Below, piece after piece: positions 21,749-33,216 of a stretch of 64,000 nucleotides of DNA (position 1 is the stretch's first letter; every line of letters starts with the position of its first letter). The notes beneath the pieces are model-generated. The model worked only from the letters and a program-made list of their open reading frames with translations. It made no database searches and was not told the origin of the DNA. A program made the translations under genes and the position numbers. This DNA comes from Costus lasius (taxonomy: Eukaryota > Streptophyta > Magnoliopsida > Zingiberales > Costaceae): contig CM050453.2 in NCBI GenBank assembly GCA_027563935.2, positions 68,432,018-68,496,017 on the forward strand, read 5' to 3'.

Positions 21749-21760
21749 GCTCTGATACCA
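21749..21760 (-). promoter_or_regulatory. Primer binding site of C3
   Basis: The reverse complement reads TGGTATCAGAGC, the perfect initiator tRNA-Met match, two bases from the LTR that begins at 21763. It identifies the right-hand LTR as the 5' LTR. Confidence 0.92.
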
Positions 21761-22653
21761 ATTGTAAGTCCTCACAAGATGGCGAAACCCTAGATAGGCG
21801 CATGAAAAATTTCTTCTAAAGCAGCGGAGTGGGTTTCTTAGTATCATCGCATGCAATATGATCAACTTAACAACATGAAAAGAATTCATACCGAAGCCAT
21901 GTGTTGGATGGCGTCTTGGAAAGAGAGAGCAAGAGAGATCTCCTCCAAATGATGCGCACACAAGAATGAGGATGCGCTCACTTCCTTGGTGCTCCTTGTG
22001 CTAGCAAGGTTCCAAGAGGTGTCTTTGATCGAATGGAAGGGATGGATGAAGCTTTGCTCGCTTTGCCAAATGACTCTCCACGGCGTCCAAGACTCGTCAC
22101 ACGCGAATGCCCTCTCGAGAGTAAGTGGGGAAAGGCGAGAGAGAAGTTCTCTTGGCGTGAACGTGAGATGTGGTCACGTTAGAGAACATGCTATCTAAAA
22201 ATAGCAATGTCTCAACGTTCATGCGACCATGCATTACCCCAATCGCCAATGCCTCTTTACTTGAACCATGCGCTCACCCAATGAGCTGGTTCAAATCGAT
22301 TTGGTTCAATAACCAAATAAACCAAGCAACTAGTCCAGATCATAACAAAAACCCCTAAGGCTTAAGATCTGACCGTTCATCTCTTGATGCTCCTGATCTC
22401 ACCGATCTAGCATCCATTCTCTCAATCGAAGCTTACTGATCTCAAGCCCTTATCAATCAAACATGATCAGACTGGATCTCACTTATAATCAGAGATTAAA
22501 TCCCTTTAAACTGAACCCAAACAATTCAGTCCACACGATCTGACTTAAGTAAGCCATATCATCAAATTGTACGACCCTAAGGGTTTCCTTTAAATGTCGG
22601 TAATGATAACTTACGTTATCACGATCAGTGAGGGGTATCTAGCAACACATCAC

Positions 22654-25600
22654 TGTAAGATCCAAGGATCTTAAGTCCTGGTAAGCATTATTTAGATTTA
22701 AATAAAATCATTAGCTGTGATATTTTATTATGATTTAAATAAAATTATTGGATGCTAATAACTGGCTTATTGATTGTTAATTTGTAATTATTTGATTTGA
22801 GTTTATTGGTTGTTAATTTATTGTAAATTAATTAGAGATTATTTGTTTGATTATTGGCTGTTAATTTATGATAAATTATTATTGGCTGTTCATGATAAAT
22901 TAATTAGGATTTATGGGTTGTAATTGTAAGTTAATTAATTAGAGCTTGTAAGTTAATTAATTAGACCCTATTGGTTAATTAAACCCTTATTGGATGTTAA
23001 TTAGACCTTATTGGATTTTCGTTAAGTTAATGGTTGAATTAATGGGTTTAAACTAATTGGGTTTTAAAATTCAAATTATTAATTAAATGGATTAAACCCG
23101 AATTGAATTAATTGGTTAATGGGTTTAAAATTTAAAAACCCAAAGTTTAAGTAGTAATTTCGGTTAGGGTAGAGTGTTGGCGATTTTTTGGCTTGGAGAA
23201 AAACATTGGGCGACGGCTTGAAGAACTTGGCGACTTCTTGAAGAACTTAGGCGATTCTTGGAGGCTTAGAGGTGAAATATCTTCCTTCTCTCTTGGAGTC
23301 TTTGGTGTTGGAGGTGTTTCCTTCCTTTGGTGGCGATTCTTGGTAGAACTTCAAGCCTTAGACGAATTATTTTGGAGAGTTTTTCACCTTGTGTTCTCGG
23401 TTAAGAGGTGAGTGGAATGTCTTATTTGATCTATTAGTTTGGTTGTGTTTGTGACTTGATACAATTGAATTATTGGAATTTTTATCATGTTAAAACCGAA
23501 ACTCAAGATGTATTTTTCATGTAAACCAAATTCAAGATGTTTCTTCATGTGAACCGAATCTTTGATAATTATTCATGATAATCCGAAATCTTGATATTAT
23601 TTATGAAGACCAAATTCTTGATAATATGCATGAAAACCGAAATTTTGATGATTTTCTTTATGAAATCCGAAAGTTGGTAATATGAAATTTAAGGTATTAA
23701 ATTATGGAAATTCGGAAGTTTTAGACCAATGGTTTGAGCATGAAATTCATGTTAATTCAAGGTGTAAAATTTAATAGATAGTATGTTATGTTAACCGTGG
23801 TTTATATGTAGAGATTTGTAAAATAGTTGGTATGAATACATGTTTTAATCTTTGTTAATTTTATGGATAGTTTGTATGACTACATGTTTTAGTTTTATGT
23901 TAATTTTTATAGATGCTTGTTAACTGCATTATTGAGAAATTGTTTGAGAAATTTGGATGATAACCTAGTAAGGTTTGACTGAACTAATCAGCATGAAACC
24001 TAAGGACCACACTACATTATATGATTGTTAATATTATGTAATTATGTGATTTTTAAATATTAGGTGTTTATGTGATTTTTGGAATATTATGTTGTTATGT
24101 AAATTGTGAACATTATGTGGTTATGAGATTTTTGAAAATTATGTGATTATGAGAATTTTGATTATTATGTGTTATGTGTTGGTTAGGACTATGGCTAAGT
24201 GTAACAGTGTATTCATAGGATTGTCCTTATGTGATATGTGAAGGGTTTGAATTTCAGCCCTGTATTTGATATGTGAGGGGGCTGATGTTCGGCCTGCCTA
24301 TTATGATTTTTGTGATGGGGGTTGATGTTCAGCCTGCCCGATATGATTTTTGTGATGACTATCCTAGAGTCTAGTTGACACTTAGGAGTCCACCTTTGTG
24401 AAATATGAAATAAGATATGTCTGTTGTCCAGTAGGAACCTTTTGGGAGAACGGGTTTTGACGCAAAGTGCCATGTCTTGGTCGGACAGGGGCCACCTCTT
24501 GATGTCATTACTCTTTTATGTGATGGGGGTGATATAAGACGCAAAGTGCCATGTCTTGATCAGACAGGGGCCACCTCTTGATGTCATTACTCTCTTATGT
24601 GATGGGGTGATATAAGACGCAAAGTGCCATGTCTTGATCAGACAGGGGCCACCTCTTGATGTCATCACTCTCATTTTGTGACGTTGGGTGTCGTAGAGCA
24701 AAGTGCCACGTCATGACCTGACGGGGGCCACCTCTTGAATCTACACACAATCCATCGATGTGTTATGGGGTGAGAGAGCAAAGTGCCACGTCGTGACCTG
24801 GCGGGGGCCACCTCTTGATTCTACTCACTATCCATGTTTATGTGTTGCACGAGATTTTGCAGCTCCCAGTGCTTTGGCCAAGCCGGGTTAGACCATATTG
24901 GTCACTACTGATTATGCTGGACAACTAGGTTAATTAAGTATGGTGTGTTTAATTGGTTTAGAATATATGTGTTTAATTGGTTTAGAGTAAAACTCTAGAA
25001 CCTGAGTTTGTTATATGCTAGTGTGTACATCTGACTGTCTATATGACTTCTGTTTCTTTATTTTGTTATATGTTGACATAATGTTCCTGTTAAAGATTTT
25101 TAAAATAATCTGCCTATATTTTTGAATGTATGTTCTGGATGGTCGATTTAGACTATCCACTCACTGGGCTGTGTAGCTCACCCCTCACTATTTTCAGGCA
25201 TAGAGCAGGGGCGCATTTCTTGAGTGCATTGGCGTGGATCATTATGCTGTTTGCTGTTTTAAGAATTTTTGTGCTTAATTCTTGGGGCCGGTTGTGGCCT
25301 TAACATGAATTATATGAACTATGTGAATCATGAGACTATGTGAACTATGTGAATTGTGTTGCCGGTTATGGCAGTCTTATGAGTTTGATTTTTGTGTCAC
25401 CGCGGGCTTCAGCCTGGTTTCGGTGTTTGGTATGAGTTTATAAAATCGACTTTGTGGCTTTGCTTTGAATTTCGAATCGAATTGTATTTATGCCATCGGA
25501 TTTGATATAACTGTTGCCTTGCATATGTCTAGTGCAAGGATTGCGTGGTGGCATGTACCCTTATGTGATTTATGATAATTGTGTTTTGTGGATATTTATG

Positions 25601-25739
25601 TATGGGTGTGTGGAAATTTTCAGATCGTGTTTTTCTTGAACTCGGTTTTACCTAGCATATGAATCGATCTTATATGAAACATCCTGTTTCTTTTATGAAA
25701 TGTGCCATTTGTTTGGGGTTAAGATAACGGGATGTTACA
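22654..25739. mobile_element. Solo LTR of a Del/Tekay-type Gypsy element
   Basis: 3086 bp starting TGTAAGATCC and ending GGATGTTACA, flanked by a perfect 5-bp duplication atcac (22649-22653 and 25740-25744). TGTAA...TTACA ends, about 3 kb length and an internal 'actcactgggctgtgtagct' block are typical of chromovirus Del/Tekay LTRs. It has no coding capacity. It inserted after C3, because the left C3 LTR lacks it. Assignment to Tekay rests on recall of family features, not a search. Confidence 0.85.
24462..24840. repeat. Five-unit tandem repeat in the Gypsy solo LTR
   Basis: Units begin with GCAAAGTGCCA at 24462, 24541, 24619, 24698 and 24778, a period of 78-80 bp. Units 1-3 are close to one another; units 4-5 form a second subtype with CACGTC in place of CATGTC. 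Each unit keeps GGGGCCACCTCTTGA. Confidence 0.92.
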
Positions 25740-26531
25740 ATCACTGTCTCTCGATATAAAGGAAAGAGTCTTCCAAGACTACACCCAAACCACAGCACAA
25801 GTGTGAATCCAATTCACAAGGCATGCAAATTTCCTTTGCCACTGGATGTTCTTATTGGACAAGCGTGTCAAGCCTGTAGCTCCAATATGATGAGCATGAT
25901 TAGATCAGATGAACACTATCATCTGGGTATGGCCATACACTTTCTCAATCATCTCATACAAAGGGGGGCCCCTTTAGAACATCATACTCCAATTAAGGAG
26001 ACGGCAATCCTTTATCTATCACTAGTGCCCTAACCTGACTCAAGCTCACCATCCAAGATAGTCTATAATCATTATGTTTCAAATGATATTGAACTACCTC
26101 AAAACAATGACAATCATCATTTAGAAACACAAGTGATCTCAAGTCAGAGGAAATGTGCCACTTGTTGCAATCAAGGATTATTCACATTGTGACAAGCAAT
26201 TGAATATCCTAGTAGGGTCTGTCCAGTACATCCAATGTACCCATGAGTCTACATCTTATTCCATGCTCGAAGCATCCTATAAGATTAGAACACATATTAG
26301 TCTCAATCATATCAAGGCTGTCTCATGTTCACCAAGATATCTTGACTAAGGACATAACTGCATGTCAGCCTAGCTGAACAGCTTTGAGACATTATTCAGA
26401 AGTACACTTATTGCAGCAGACAATGTAACAAACTGAATAACAACCATGCCTTTATAAACATAAGAGTTTATTACATGATACTGATACAATCCCAAGGCCT
26501 CAAACATTAGCCTTAAGGGCATACCCCAACA

Positions 26532-27764
26532 GCCGAGTCTCTTGATCTGACAAAATTGCCAGCTGAAAGGATCTATAAAATCATGATGAAACATAATCTC
26601 AGATAATCAAAAGATCCGTGATAAGAAGAAGAGGAAGAAAGACATGTTTTATAAGAAACTAAAATTTTAGATTTTAGGTTTTTCATGAGCATATAGAATT
26701 GCATGAGTAAGTACCTTGTTTGTGCATGATGTTGTGATCACTAGTCAAGCCCCAATTGCATGCCTATGATGTATTCTTGTGAGGCTTGCGTGTTGCCATT
26801 CTTTTTCTTTTATTTTGTAAAATTCAAGACGAAGATTAAGGGGGAAAATCCTGCATAATTGATGGTGCAACAAGCTTCAACAAAGGTGGTGCATATTCCT
26901 TGGAGGAGGACCCATGGCATTGGCCGAACCATGGGGTGTGCTTCAATTGTTTCCCTAAAAGTACCTCTAGGGTTTGAGAGCTAAACCATGGTGTGGCGGA
27001 CCTTGGAGCTAACCTTGAAGATCAAGCTATAAGTCAGCTAGGCTAGGTCTAGTTTTTAGGGGCTTGAGTCCTAGGTCAAAAATTGAACCCCTTTTGGCAT
27101 GGGCTTGTTCAATGTCTTGAATGGGCCATGATCACATCATCCTTTTACTGCTTTCCTTATCTGCTAAAGCAGGCCTGCAATGTTTTATCTTTATGTTCTC
27201 ACTGTAGGATTGCATACCTATAATGTTAGACATAAGATAAAACTAAGAGGATGAGACCTCAAAAACCATCATTCAAATATATCAAGTCTAGTAGCCTTCT
27301 AACGCGTAGCCCTCATCAAGCTATCGATCAGTAGTGTTGTGCATTGTTTCCCACCCTCGTGGGACACACCCACTTATCTTTAGAAGCTGTGTGGTGACAA
27401 TGGTTTCCTAGTCTAGTTTTACCCTGGGCGTGCCTTCGCAAGGAAACTCGTTGGCCCTAGGCATAACGGTTAGGAATGGACTTGACTAGATTTTCACATG
27501 TGCTGGGCACATAATGGAACTCTAGAGGCATCATTGAGAGGTTAGGGTTTCATGCTGTATTCAGCCCTCGCTGGACATGAAATGCCTAGATTGTCTCAAT
27601 AAGGGAAATTGCCAAGTGCAATTGGTCGGCGTGCCCACCTTAAGAAGCATGGGTCACTTTGTGCATCTCATCCCACCCTCGTGGGATGCAAAGCCTCATG
27701 TGGAATAAGGATCCCATCTCACTTGGAAATCACAGATTTCCCAATTGACCTTGTGGGTTGTCAA
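26532..27764 (+). mobile_element. H leader, segment 3
   Basis: Copia-B leader continuing from 14712; collinear with H2 54545-55815. It ends with gtcaa (27760-27764), the first copy of the target duplication of the next solo LTR. No ORF is recognised. The first 727 bases are also present at 16391-17117. Confidence 0.85.
27349..27741 (+). promoter_or_regulatory. Hairpin-rich leader region of Copia-B
   Basis: Hairpins TCCCAC-CCTC-GTGGGA at 27349-27364 and again at 27671-27686, and GGAAATC-ACA-GATTTCC at 27725-27741. The box GGATCCCATCTCA (27709-27721) lies just before the last one. The order and the conserved box match Copia-A at 8459-8852, but stem sequences differ in ways that keep base pairing. 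Function unknown. Confidence 0.55.
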
Positions 27765-28663
27765 TGAAAGTTCCCTCAGATAAAGGGGGTGAAACCCTAA
27801 AGGGGTCGCATGTAATATTTCTAGGGGTTTCAACAACAAGATCGCATGTAGTTCATATGATCAACTTGTATAAATGGAATAGATCTAAAAGGGATCATAC
27901 CAACGCCATTAGATTGGATGGCGGCTTGGAAGCAAAGAATCGATTGCTTCTTCTCCTTAGAAGACGCACACTAGATGAGAGATGACCTACTCCTTTGTCG
28001 CTCCTTGTGCTAGCAAGGCTCCAATATGATGACCATGATTAGATCAGATGAACATAGTCACCTGGGTATGGCCATACACTTATCATCTCATCCAGGGGGG
28101 CCCCTTTAGAACATCACACTCCAATCAAGGAGACGGCAATCCTATATCTATCACTAGTGTCCTAACCTGACTCATGATCATTATCCAAGATAGTCTATAA
28201 CCACTATGTTTCAAATGATATTGAACTACCTCAAAACAATGACAATCATCATTTAGAAACACAAGTGATCTCAAGTCAGAGGACATTATGCCACTTGTTG
28301 CAAACAAGGATTATTCACATTGTGACAAGCAATTGAATATCCTAGTAGGGTCTGTCCAGTACATCCAATGCACCCATGAGTCTACATCTTATTCCATGCT
28401 CGAAGCATCCTATAAGATTAGAACACATATTAGTCTTAATCATATCAAGGCTGTCTCATGTTCACCAAGATATCTCGACTAAGGACAAAACTGCATGTCA
28501 GCCAAGCTGAACAGCATTGAGACATTATTCAGAAGTACACATATTGCAGCAGACAATGTAACAAACTGAATAACAACCATTGCCTTTATAAACTTAGAGT
28601 TTATACATGATACTGTAAGAATCCCAAGGCCTCAAACATTAGCCTTAAGGGCATACCCCAACA
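27765..28663 (-). repeat. Copia-A solo LTR with internal deletion
   Basis: 899 bp, TGAAAG...CCCCAACA as written on the plus strand, flanked by a perfect gtcaa (27760-27764 and 28664-28668). Both ends match the Copia-A LTR, but about 780 bp are missing at one point near 28019-28023, where a TCCA-type microhomology joins the two halves. Confidence 0.88.
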
Positions 28664-28668
28664 GTCAA

Positions 28669-28766
28669 TTCGATTAATATAGTGGAAGCCATAATCATTT
28701 AAAACAAGTCCAGTTTAAATGATTTGAAGTAGTACTAATCTATTGTTTCTTGGTTGTTGTAGAATA
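28669..28766 (+). mobile_element. H leader, segment 4
   Basis: Copia-B leader resuming after the solo LTR; collinear with H2 55820-55915. It ends with TTGTTGTAG (28754-28762) four bases before the gag ATG. Confidence 0.8.
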
Positions 28767-29193
28767 ATGGTCATAAACACTAGAAGATTGACATTGCAAT
28801 CCCTTCTTGAGAAGGACAAGTTGGTTGGATCCAACTTCATGGACTGGCATCGGAACTTGAGGATAGCCCTCGAGCTCGAGAAGAAGCTGTATGTCCTTGA
28901 GCAGCCTCTTCCTGTGACTCCTGAGCCTAATGCCCGAGCGGCAGACAGGGATGCTTTTAGAAAGCATCAAGATGACTCTTTGGAAGTAGCATGTCTCATG
29001 CTAGCCACTATGGCACCTGAGCTACAGGTGCAATATGAGGAGCAAAACGCCTTTCATATGATCACTCATCTGAAACAGATGTTTGAGGTTCAGGCTAGAA
29101 CTGAGGGATATGACACTGCCAAAGCAGTCTTTCGGTGGAAGTTATCTGAGGAAGCACTAGTGAGACCCTATGTACTCAAGTTGATTGGAAACA
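28767..29193 (+). pseudogene. H (Copia-B) gag, truncated
   Basis: Starts at ATG 28767 and gives 142 codons related to the Copia-A Gag N-terminus: SLLEKDKL..DW, KKLYVLEQ, DSLEVACLMLA, QARTEGYD. It breaks off at 29193 where a reverse Copia-B LTR begins. About 15 bases in the correct phase (IG-VDHL) may continue at 31150-31168; nothing more of H pol is in the window. Other Copia Gag proteins continue for about another 100 residues to the zinc knuckle. Confidence 0.88.
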
Positions 29194-31149
29194 TGTTGGG
29201 AAACCCCGGGGACATTTTACAATTTTCAGAGTCATGGACATACATTTTTCGCAGCGAAAGAATGTCCCCGAAACAGGTCGGTCCCAAAAACCCAGTGAAG
29301 ATCGCAAGCAAGGGAGTCGACACGATGAGTTAGGAAATACCTTAAGAGCAATGTAGAGCGATGCCGATGCAGGCGCCCAAGTGTGCGCCCTTTGCAGTCT
29401 CACACACACGGATCTCTTGAGTTCTCTTCTTCCACGCCCGGTGCTAGCCTCGGGAAGAAGATCCAAGCCTTAGGGAGATGCTCTACTTCACTTGCGCCAC
29501 CAAGAAAGATGATGCGCCAAGAGAAGAAGGAAGACTGCCAAAACCGCCAAGCACTAAAGTTCCTTGCGCCAAGAGGAGAGGAAGAAAAGGCTTGCGGTTA
29601 AGGAAGAAGGAAGATGCGCCCTTGCTCCTAGCACTCGCCCTCTTCTTGTGTTCACGCCTCCAAGGATTGATCATCCACAAGAGGGGGCGACTAGGGTCAC
29701 ATTTATAGGGCAAGAGGCGGTTAGGGTAAGGGCTAGGATCATGACAAGTGTAGGGATAGGATGAGGAGGTTTGAGACAAGGAAAGTCTCCAAGACATTTC
29801 CATAATTCTCATTCAACCATTCCTTCTTGTGCCTCACGCCCTTCCTTGTGCGCCAAGGCCTTGCCTTGCGCCCCAAGCAATGCCATAGATGCATGCATTC
29901 CATCCAAGGAAGAGAGGGGAGGCGTCCTTTACTTTCATAATGAAGCAAAGGCGCCAACATGACCCCATTATGCCCCTAGGCGCTTAATGGTTCATGTTTC
30001 TCCCCATTATACCCTTTTAGCCTCTCATCTCACCATGAGAACTTGTTATTGGGCCTCATTGGATAATGAGCTAGCCCAAACATCATTACATGGGTTGATT
30101 AAGCACTTGGATCCAATCCAATGCAACCCTAATCCAAATGTGACCAACCATGGTCAAATACGGGCCAACCTGCCAAAAATGAAGTTTGGCTCCAATAATA
30201 TTCTTCCATCTCATCAGGCCCATTGGCGCTGATGAAATCTCCCAATTAGATCCGAGTTATCCAATAACTCGATCATAAGGCTTCCCGATCAATACGAGAA
30301 CTCAAGTATCAAGGTGTGCGACCCTGTAGGTTCCTCTGACGCTAGCAGTGCTGACCAGAGGTCATCACAAGCAGTGAGTGGCACCTAGCAGTGCATCGCT
30401 ACTACCCAGGTCATTGGAATGGATATTGACATCGACATCCCCATCATCGCAACTAGGTACAGATGCATTACAGTCTCTTTGCCGGACTGATATCCGATTG
30501 GACAAGTGTGTCACCACTTGTTTTCATCCAATCACATGGCTATGACTAAAACAGGTTCTCACCTGGGTATGGCCATACACTCTCAGTCATATAACCATAA
30601 AGGAGCTCCATGGATATCATACTTCCCTAGGGAAGGGGCAAATCCTATGTCTGTCCATTGATCTTCTCATATGGGTCGTGACATGCTCAATAACAACCGT
30701 TATGACCTCCCAGCTACGGCAAGGTGTTAGGTTGTATCAAAGTAAGTCCCTAACCATATAGAATGATCAATGACCTCAAGTCAAGGGATCAATGCATCTC
30801 CTGTCACTTATGAGGATAACTCATGACACCAAGTTATAGCCTCATAGCGGGTCTATCCAGTATATCCTCCAATGATATACCCATGTGTCTGCGTTAGCAC
30901 CACGTGCCTAACCAGCCCACATACCAGTCTCTCAAGTACCAGAACTGTCCCATATCCACTCAGGTACATCGACTGGGGACAATTATTTGAGCACAGATCC
31001 AATCTGTCTCTAGGGACATTATCATGTAAGTACACAATCGCAGGTGTAGACAAACAATGATAACGACAATACCAGAATGATATATAAATATCAATGTCAA
31101 GTAGTGCATAAGTTGACCAAAACTAGGTCCTAGGGCATATACACCAACA
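29194..31149 (-). repeat. Copia-B solo LTR
   Basis: 1956 bp; on the minus strand it runs TGTTGGTGTATATGCCC...GGGGTTTCCCAACA, so both ends carry matching inverted termini. The flanks aaaca (29189-29193) and aaacg (31150-31154) are a possible target duplication with one change. No internal sequence accompanies it. It is the best-preserved Copia-B LTR here and the reference for the other fragments. Confidence 0.85.
29701..29708 (-). promoter_or_regulatory. Candidate TATA box of the Copia-B LTR
   Basis: The minus strand reads CCCTATAAAT about 1.45 kb into the LTR, followed by GC-rich sequence. H2 has CTATATAC at the equivalent place (51511-51518). Motif and position only; not tested. Confidence 0.35.
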
Positions 31150-31167
31150 AAACGTAGATCATCTTAA

Positions 31168-32739
31168 TGAATGGATTTCAGACATCGAGACGAAGCTGCC
31201 CATGAATTTTTAGGCAAAACGGAGCTTATTTGAAAATTACAGCCCACCCGTAATAATTATCACGACCATTATAATACCCTAAAAAAAATCTTCATTGGTT
31301 GAACAGGTTATTAAATATAGATCCTTGATACATATTGCCAATTTTTTTTTATGATATTAATTTTTAGGAATTGCATTACCATCGTCTAGGGGTGTGGCAG
31401 CCGTAACTAGAAGGGAATGCACAGAAACAATTACGGCCTACCTGTAATAATTATCATGGCCATAATTTCTTTGGTACAAAATTCGGAGTTCACAGAAAGA
31501 ATCACGGCCTACCCTTGATTATTTTCACAGCCATGATTTCCTGGAGATTTTTCACATAAACAATTACGGCTGTGCCGTGATTATAATCAAGGTTGTAATT
31601 CACCTCGGTTATTTTCTAGAATATACAGAGAAAATTATGGGCATGCGGTAATAATTATCATGCCCGTAATTCCTTCAAATCCCTTAACAAAAATACACAA
31701 AGAAATACGGGCAGGCCGTAATTATTATCACGGCCATAATTTTATCCACCAGATTCAAGTTTGACTCAGTTTCTCACTCGATTTGATTCCTTTTCACGCC
31801 GAATTTTGTGGGTAACCTATTCTAAGGGTGGAGAACAATTTAAGGAAGCTTGGGAGCAATTATTAGGAATTTTGGCTGATTTTCAAGCGAAATTTGATGA
31901 AGAGGTGAGATTTAGGACGAATGGCGGTGATCCTCATTTTCTCACTGGAATAGTTTGGTCTTTATAGCTGGCTGGCATCGATCTTCATCAGGGAGCCTTG
32001 ATTCTCATCTTCCTAGTCAATTTCATATTTATTTGACAATTTTATAATCAAAACATGCATTTTTATACCATGAACATGTTGAACATGTCAGTGTAATTAT
32101 TTTATTGAGGATTGAGGGTGTAACCTTCTATGTTTTCATGACTTGATTGTTTATTATCTTCTTATGAAGTAATTTATTTATGTTAGATTCAATTATTGTT
32201 GTGGTTATTTATATGTTGATTACTGGCCATGATTTGCATGTTAGAGACATCTCAAGAAGTACTGAGAGGTGAATTGCGACGTCGGATCTACATTTTTTGA
32301 ACAAGTTGATTTGAACACAAGAGTAGTTCGAATTGGCTTGAGGGATTTTATAGATTTATCAAGATCTCATTCGGTCTATTTTGAGTTAATAACCATGAGA
32401 GTAGGGGATTAATTCGGATAAACATCTGATTGTACTACTGAGAGGGGGTAATCTGTACATGCGGATAAATCCCCGTCAACATAGTAAATCCTTCTCAAGA
32501 TGTTGTTAATTAGAAAATTCATGAAACATAGAGTGGTGAACCCGAAATTCTGAATTTCCATAATTTGATTACAACCCAATTGTGTTTTACTCTTTTTGCA
32601 ACTTAGTTAAAATTAAATCCAACTGTTTCCAGACTTGTCTAGCTAACAATCTTAAGATAAGTTAGTACTTGGCTATTAGTCCCTATGGGATCGATATTTT
32701 TATTACTTCAATATTTCCATGCACTTGCGGATAACATCA
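31168..32739 (+). repeat. Gypsy-G-like LTR, 5' truncated
   Basis: Diverged relative of the Gypsy-G LTR at 58270-59942. It has the TTACGGC...GCCGTAAT hairpin array (31232-31745) and the family's terminal block GGGATCGATA...CACTTGCGGATAACATCA, ending at 32739. The first 100-200 bases of the LTR are missing; it abuts the H gag remnant near 31168. A 68-codon ORF here (31761-31967) has no support. Confidence 0.65.
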
Positions 32740-33216
32740 GCTGACGTACAGATTGGATAAGCATGTCACACTTGTTTAACCCAACCAAATGGTCATAACT
32801 AAATCAGGCTTAATCTGGCTGTGGCTACACACTTTCAGTCTTGCATCTATATGGCAGGCCCAAGGATGTCAAGCTTCTATTTAAGGAAGGGGCAAATCCT
32901 CTATTAGCGAGATGTACGTCTCATATGGCTCATGATATACCCATTGACAATCGCTATGACCTCCCTGCTATAGCGAGGCATTAATTTGCATCAAAGCATA
33001 CCCTTTACCATATAGAAATATAATCTCCCTCAAGTTGAGTATATCTACCTTGATATACCCATTTGCCTGGGTTCAACACCTCATGCTTAATTAATGCATA
33101 AACTAGTCTCACTTGCACCATAGTTGTCCTTTATCCACTATGGTACTCAACTAGGGATATAACATTTTTGAGATACAATCTCCCTATACATCATCATGTA
33201 AACATACATATGCGCA
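32740..33216 (-). repeat. Copia-B-like LTR fragment
   Basis: Aligns with part of the Copia-B LTR at 30490-31060, for example the blocks around GGGGCAAATCCT, TATGACCTCCC and ATCATGTAA. It is diverged and lacks both LTR ends. It sits between two Gypsy-G-like LTRs in opposite orientation. Confidence 0.65.

Larger units (their letters stand above)
21763..26531 (-). repeat. 5' LTR of C3, split by a Gypsy solo LTR
   Basis: The Copia-A LTR lies in two parts, 21763-22653 and 25745-26531. Without the insertion and one copy of its target duplication it is 1678 bp, the same length as the left C3 LTR. It is followed by gccga (26532-26536) and H leader, which marks the true outer edge of C3. Confidence 0.93.

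Noticed and set aside
24462..24840. CRISPR-like regularly spaced repeats
   Set aside because: The spacers are themselves repeated, the unit is 78-80 bp and the setting is a plant Gypsy LTR; it is an ordinary tandem array.
29383..29960. Several overlapping ORFs of 60-109 codons, both strands
   Set aside because: All lie in the Copia-B solo LTR, overlap heavily and lack any recognisable motif; GC-rich LTR sequence gives open frames by chance.
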